From: Acidimicrobiia bacterium
GTDB lineage: Bacteria; Actinomycetota; Acidimicrobiia; Acidimicrobiales; Ilumatobacteraceae
Direction of reading: 5' to 3'
DNA length: 8,672 nucleotides
Assembly (NCBI GenBank): GCA_013815505.1
Contig: JACDGA010000061.1
Span: 1 to 8,672, forward strand
This document shows, piece after piece, positions 6,128-8,672 of the stretch (position 1 is the first letter of the stretch; every line of letters starts with the position of its first letter). Under the pieces are notes generated by a model that saw only the letters and a program-made list of their open reading frames with translations, did not search any database and was not told where the DNA came from. The position numbers were made by a program, and so were the translations under genes.

Positions 6128-6744
6128 GGGCTGCCCAGGTGCAGCTCAACAAGTACGGCCACCGACTGTCGGTCGACGGCATCTTCGGCAGCGGCACGCG
6201 GTCGGCGACGATCGCGTTCCAGCGGTCACGGGGAATCTCGGCGGACGGCATCGTCGGTCCGACGACGTGGCTGTACCTCACCTCGGGCGCCAGTGGCGGG
6301 GGCGGTGGTGGAGGCGGGAGTCGGTCGCTGCCGGTGCCTCGCAGTGCTCTGCCGCGCAGCGAGTACGACGACCCGCATCACGACTACCCGGCGCTCGACC
6401 TGCCCGTCGGCACGGGCACGTCTGCCTACGCCGTCGTCGGGGGCACCGCGACGCCCATCAGCAGCAGCTCGTGCGGGCTCGGCATGTCGCTCGCCGGCAG
6501 CGACGGTGGCACGTACACGTACTGCCACTTCTCGTCTCGGGCGTTCACGTCGGAGAGGTCGGTGAGCGCAGGTACCCGCATCGGCTACACCGGCAACACC
6601 GGCAACTCCACGGGCCCACACCTGCACCTGCAGATCAGGGCCGGCGGCGCGCTGCGCTGCCCGGGCCGCATGATGCTCGCCATCTACGACGGAACCGCCG
6701 TGCCGAGCCCGGCATCGCTGCCGACGTCGGGTTGCTCGTACTGA
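6073..6744 (+). CDS. Peptidoglycan-binding domain + M23-like endopeptidase (mature part of a frameshifted gene)
   Basis: Residues are counted from the TTG at 6073, the only conventional start in this frame but probably not the real one, because the signal peptide sits in the neighbouring frame at 5975. Residues 11-66 form a PG_binding_1 domain (GSRGSTVRAAQVQLN, VDGIFGSGTRSATIAFQ, ADGIVGPTTW). A Gly/Ser linker (72-83) follows, then an M23/LytM-like domain. Its zinc-site pattern is present: HHDYPALD (H103, D109), YCH (H152) and HLH (H183, H185). Four cysteines (134, 151, 196, 221) suit disulfides in an exported protein. The expected role is binding cell-wall glycan and cutting peptide cross-links outside the membrane. 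Without the signal peptide the product would stay in the cytoplasm, so the gene is either broken or mis-sequenced. Its TGA abuts the stop codon of typA on the other strand. Confidence 0.85.
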   Translation: MAARAAANVQYGSRGSTVRAAQVQLNKYGHRLSVDGIFGSGTRSATIAFQRSRGISADGIVGPTTWLYLTSGASGGGGGGGGSRSLPVPRSALPRSEYDDPHHDYPALDLPVGTGTSAYAVVGGTATPISSSSCGLGMSLAGSDGGTYTYCHFSSRAFTSERSVSAGTRIGYTGNTGNSTGPHLHLQIRAGGALRCPGRMMLAIYDGTAVPSPASLPTSGCSY

Positions 6745-8595
<1,851 letters not shown>

Positions 8596-8625
8596 GAGGG
8601 ATTCGGCTCCTGGAGTGGGGGTCTT

Positions 8626-8640
8626 CCAGCCTACGGCTGG
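8626..8640. promoter_or_regulatory. Hairpin/palindrome upstream of typA
   Basis: CCAGCC (8626-8631) and GGCTGG (8635-8640) are perfect 6-bp arms around a 3-nt loop. On the typA strand the loop and arm contain TAGGCT (8633-8628), a TANNNT match about 32 nt before the ATG that may be the typA -10 box. A protein bound here could affect both divergent promoters. Confidence 0.35.
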
Positions 8641-8652
8641 GGACGGCAGACG

Positions 8653-8658
8653 TAGTCT
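8653..8658 (+). promoter_or_regulatory. Candidate leaderless promoter of a divergent gene leaving the window
   Basis: TAGTCT lies exactly 6 nt before an ATG at 8665-8667, the same spacing as at 5963/5975. This suggests that a gene divergent from typA begins at 8665. Only eight bases of it are visible, so its identity is unknown. Confidence 0.4.
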
Positions 8659-8672
8659 TGGCCGATGGAGGT

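Noticed and set aside
6296..6325. G-rich tract that could be read as a repeat or a G-quadruplex
   Set aside because: It encodes the Gly/Ser linker between two domains of the exported enzyme, which explains it without another function.

Overview
The window is GC-rich, densely packed bacterial chromosome, most likely from a high-GC actinobacterium. Three things point that way: strong G/C third-position bias that leaves long spurious antisense reading frames open, a class III cyclase–AAA–TPR regulator typical of Actinobacteria, and several starts placed 6–7 nt after a TANNNT box, as in leaderless actinobacterial genes. An Acidimicrobiia-like lineage is my guess only. I see no mobile elements, CRISPR arrays, rRNA or tRNA.

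Layout: (1) 1–3265, plus strand: the 3' part of a very large signalling protein with a class III nucleotide cyclase domain, an AAA/STAND-type ATPase and a long TPR-like helical tail; its beginning lies outside the window. (2) 5118–3262, minus strand: a compact cluster of a DUF4956 membrane protein, a VTC/CYTH-type polyphosphate polymerase (ATGA overlap) and a small PNPOx-like flavin-binding protein. The last gene meets the cyclase tail to tail with overlapping stop codons. (3) 5119–5265: a 147-bp divergent intergenic region rich in inverted repeats. (4) 5266–5898, plus strand: a Prx6-type 1-Cys peroxiredoxin with a strong Shine–Dalgarno. (5) 5975–6744, plus strand: a secreted peptidoglycan-binding/M23 endopeptidase-like gene whose signal peptide and mature domain lie in different frames, so it looks frameshifted. 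(6) 8595–6745, minus strand: typA/bipA, complete, whose stop codon abuts that of the M23-like gene. (7) 8596–8672: the typA upstream region, with a hairpin and a probable leaderless promoter for a divergent gene that continues beyond the window.

The most coherent unit is the VTC + DUF4956 pair, a candidate membrane-associated polyphosphate-synthesis module, transcribed divergently from the peroxiredoxin. The repeats between them could support shared, perhaps stress-linked, control, but this is inference. Most genes belong to known families. The points worth a second look are the frameshifted secreted enzyme, the operator-like repeats and the leaderless promoter pattern.
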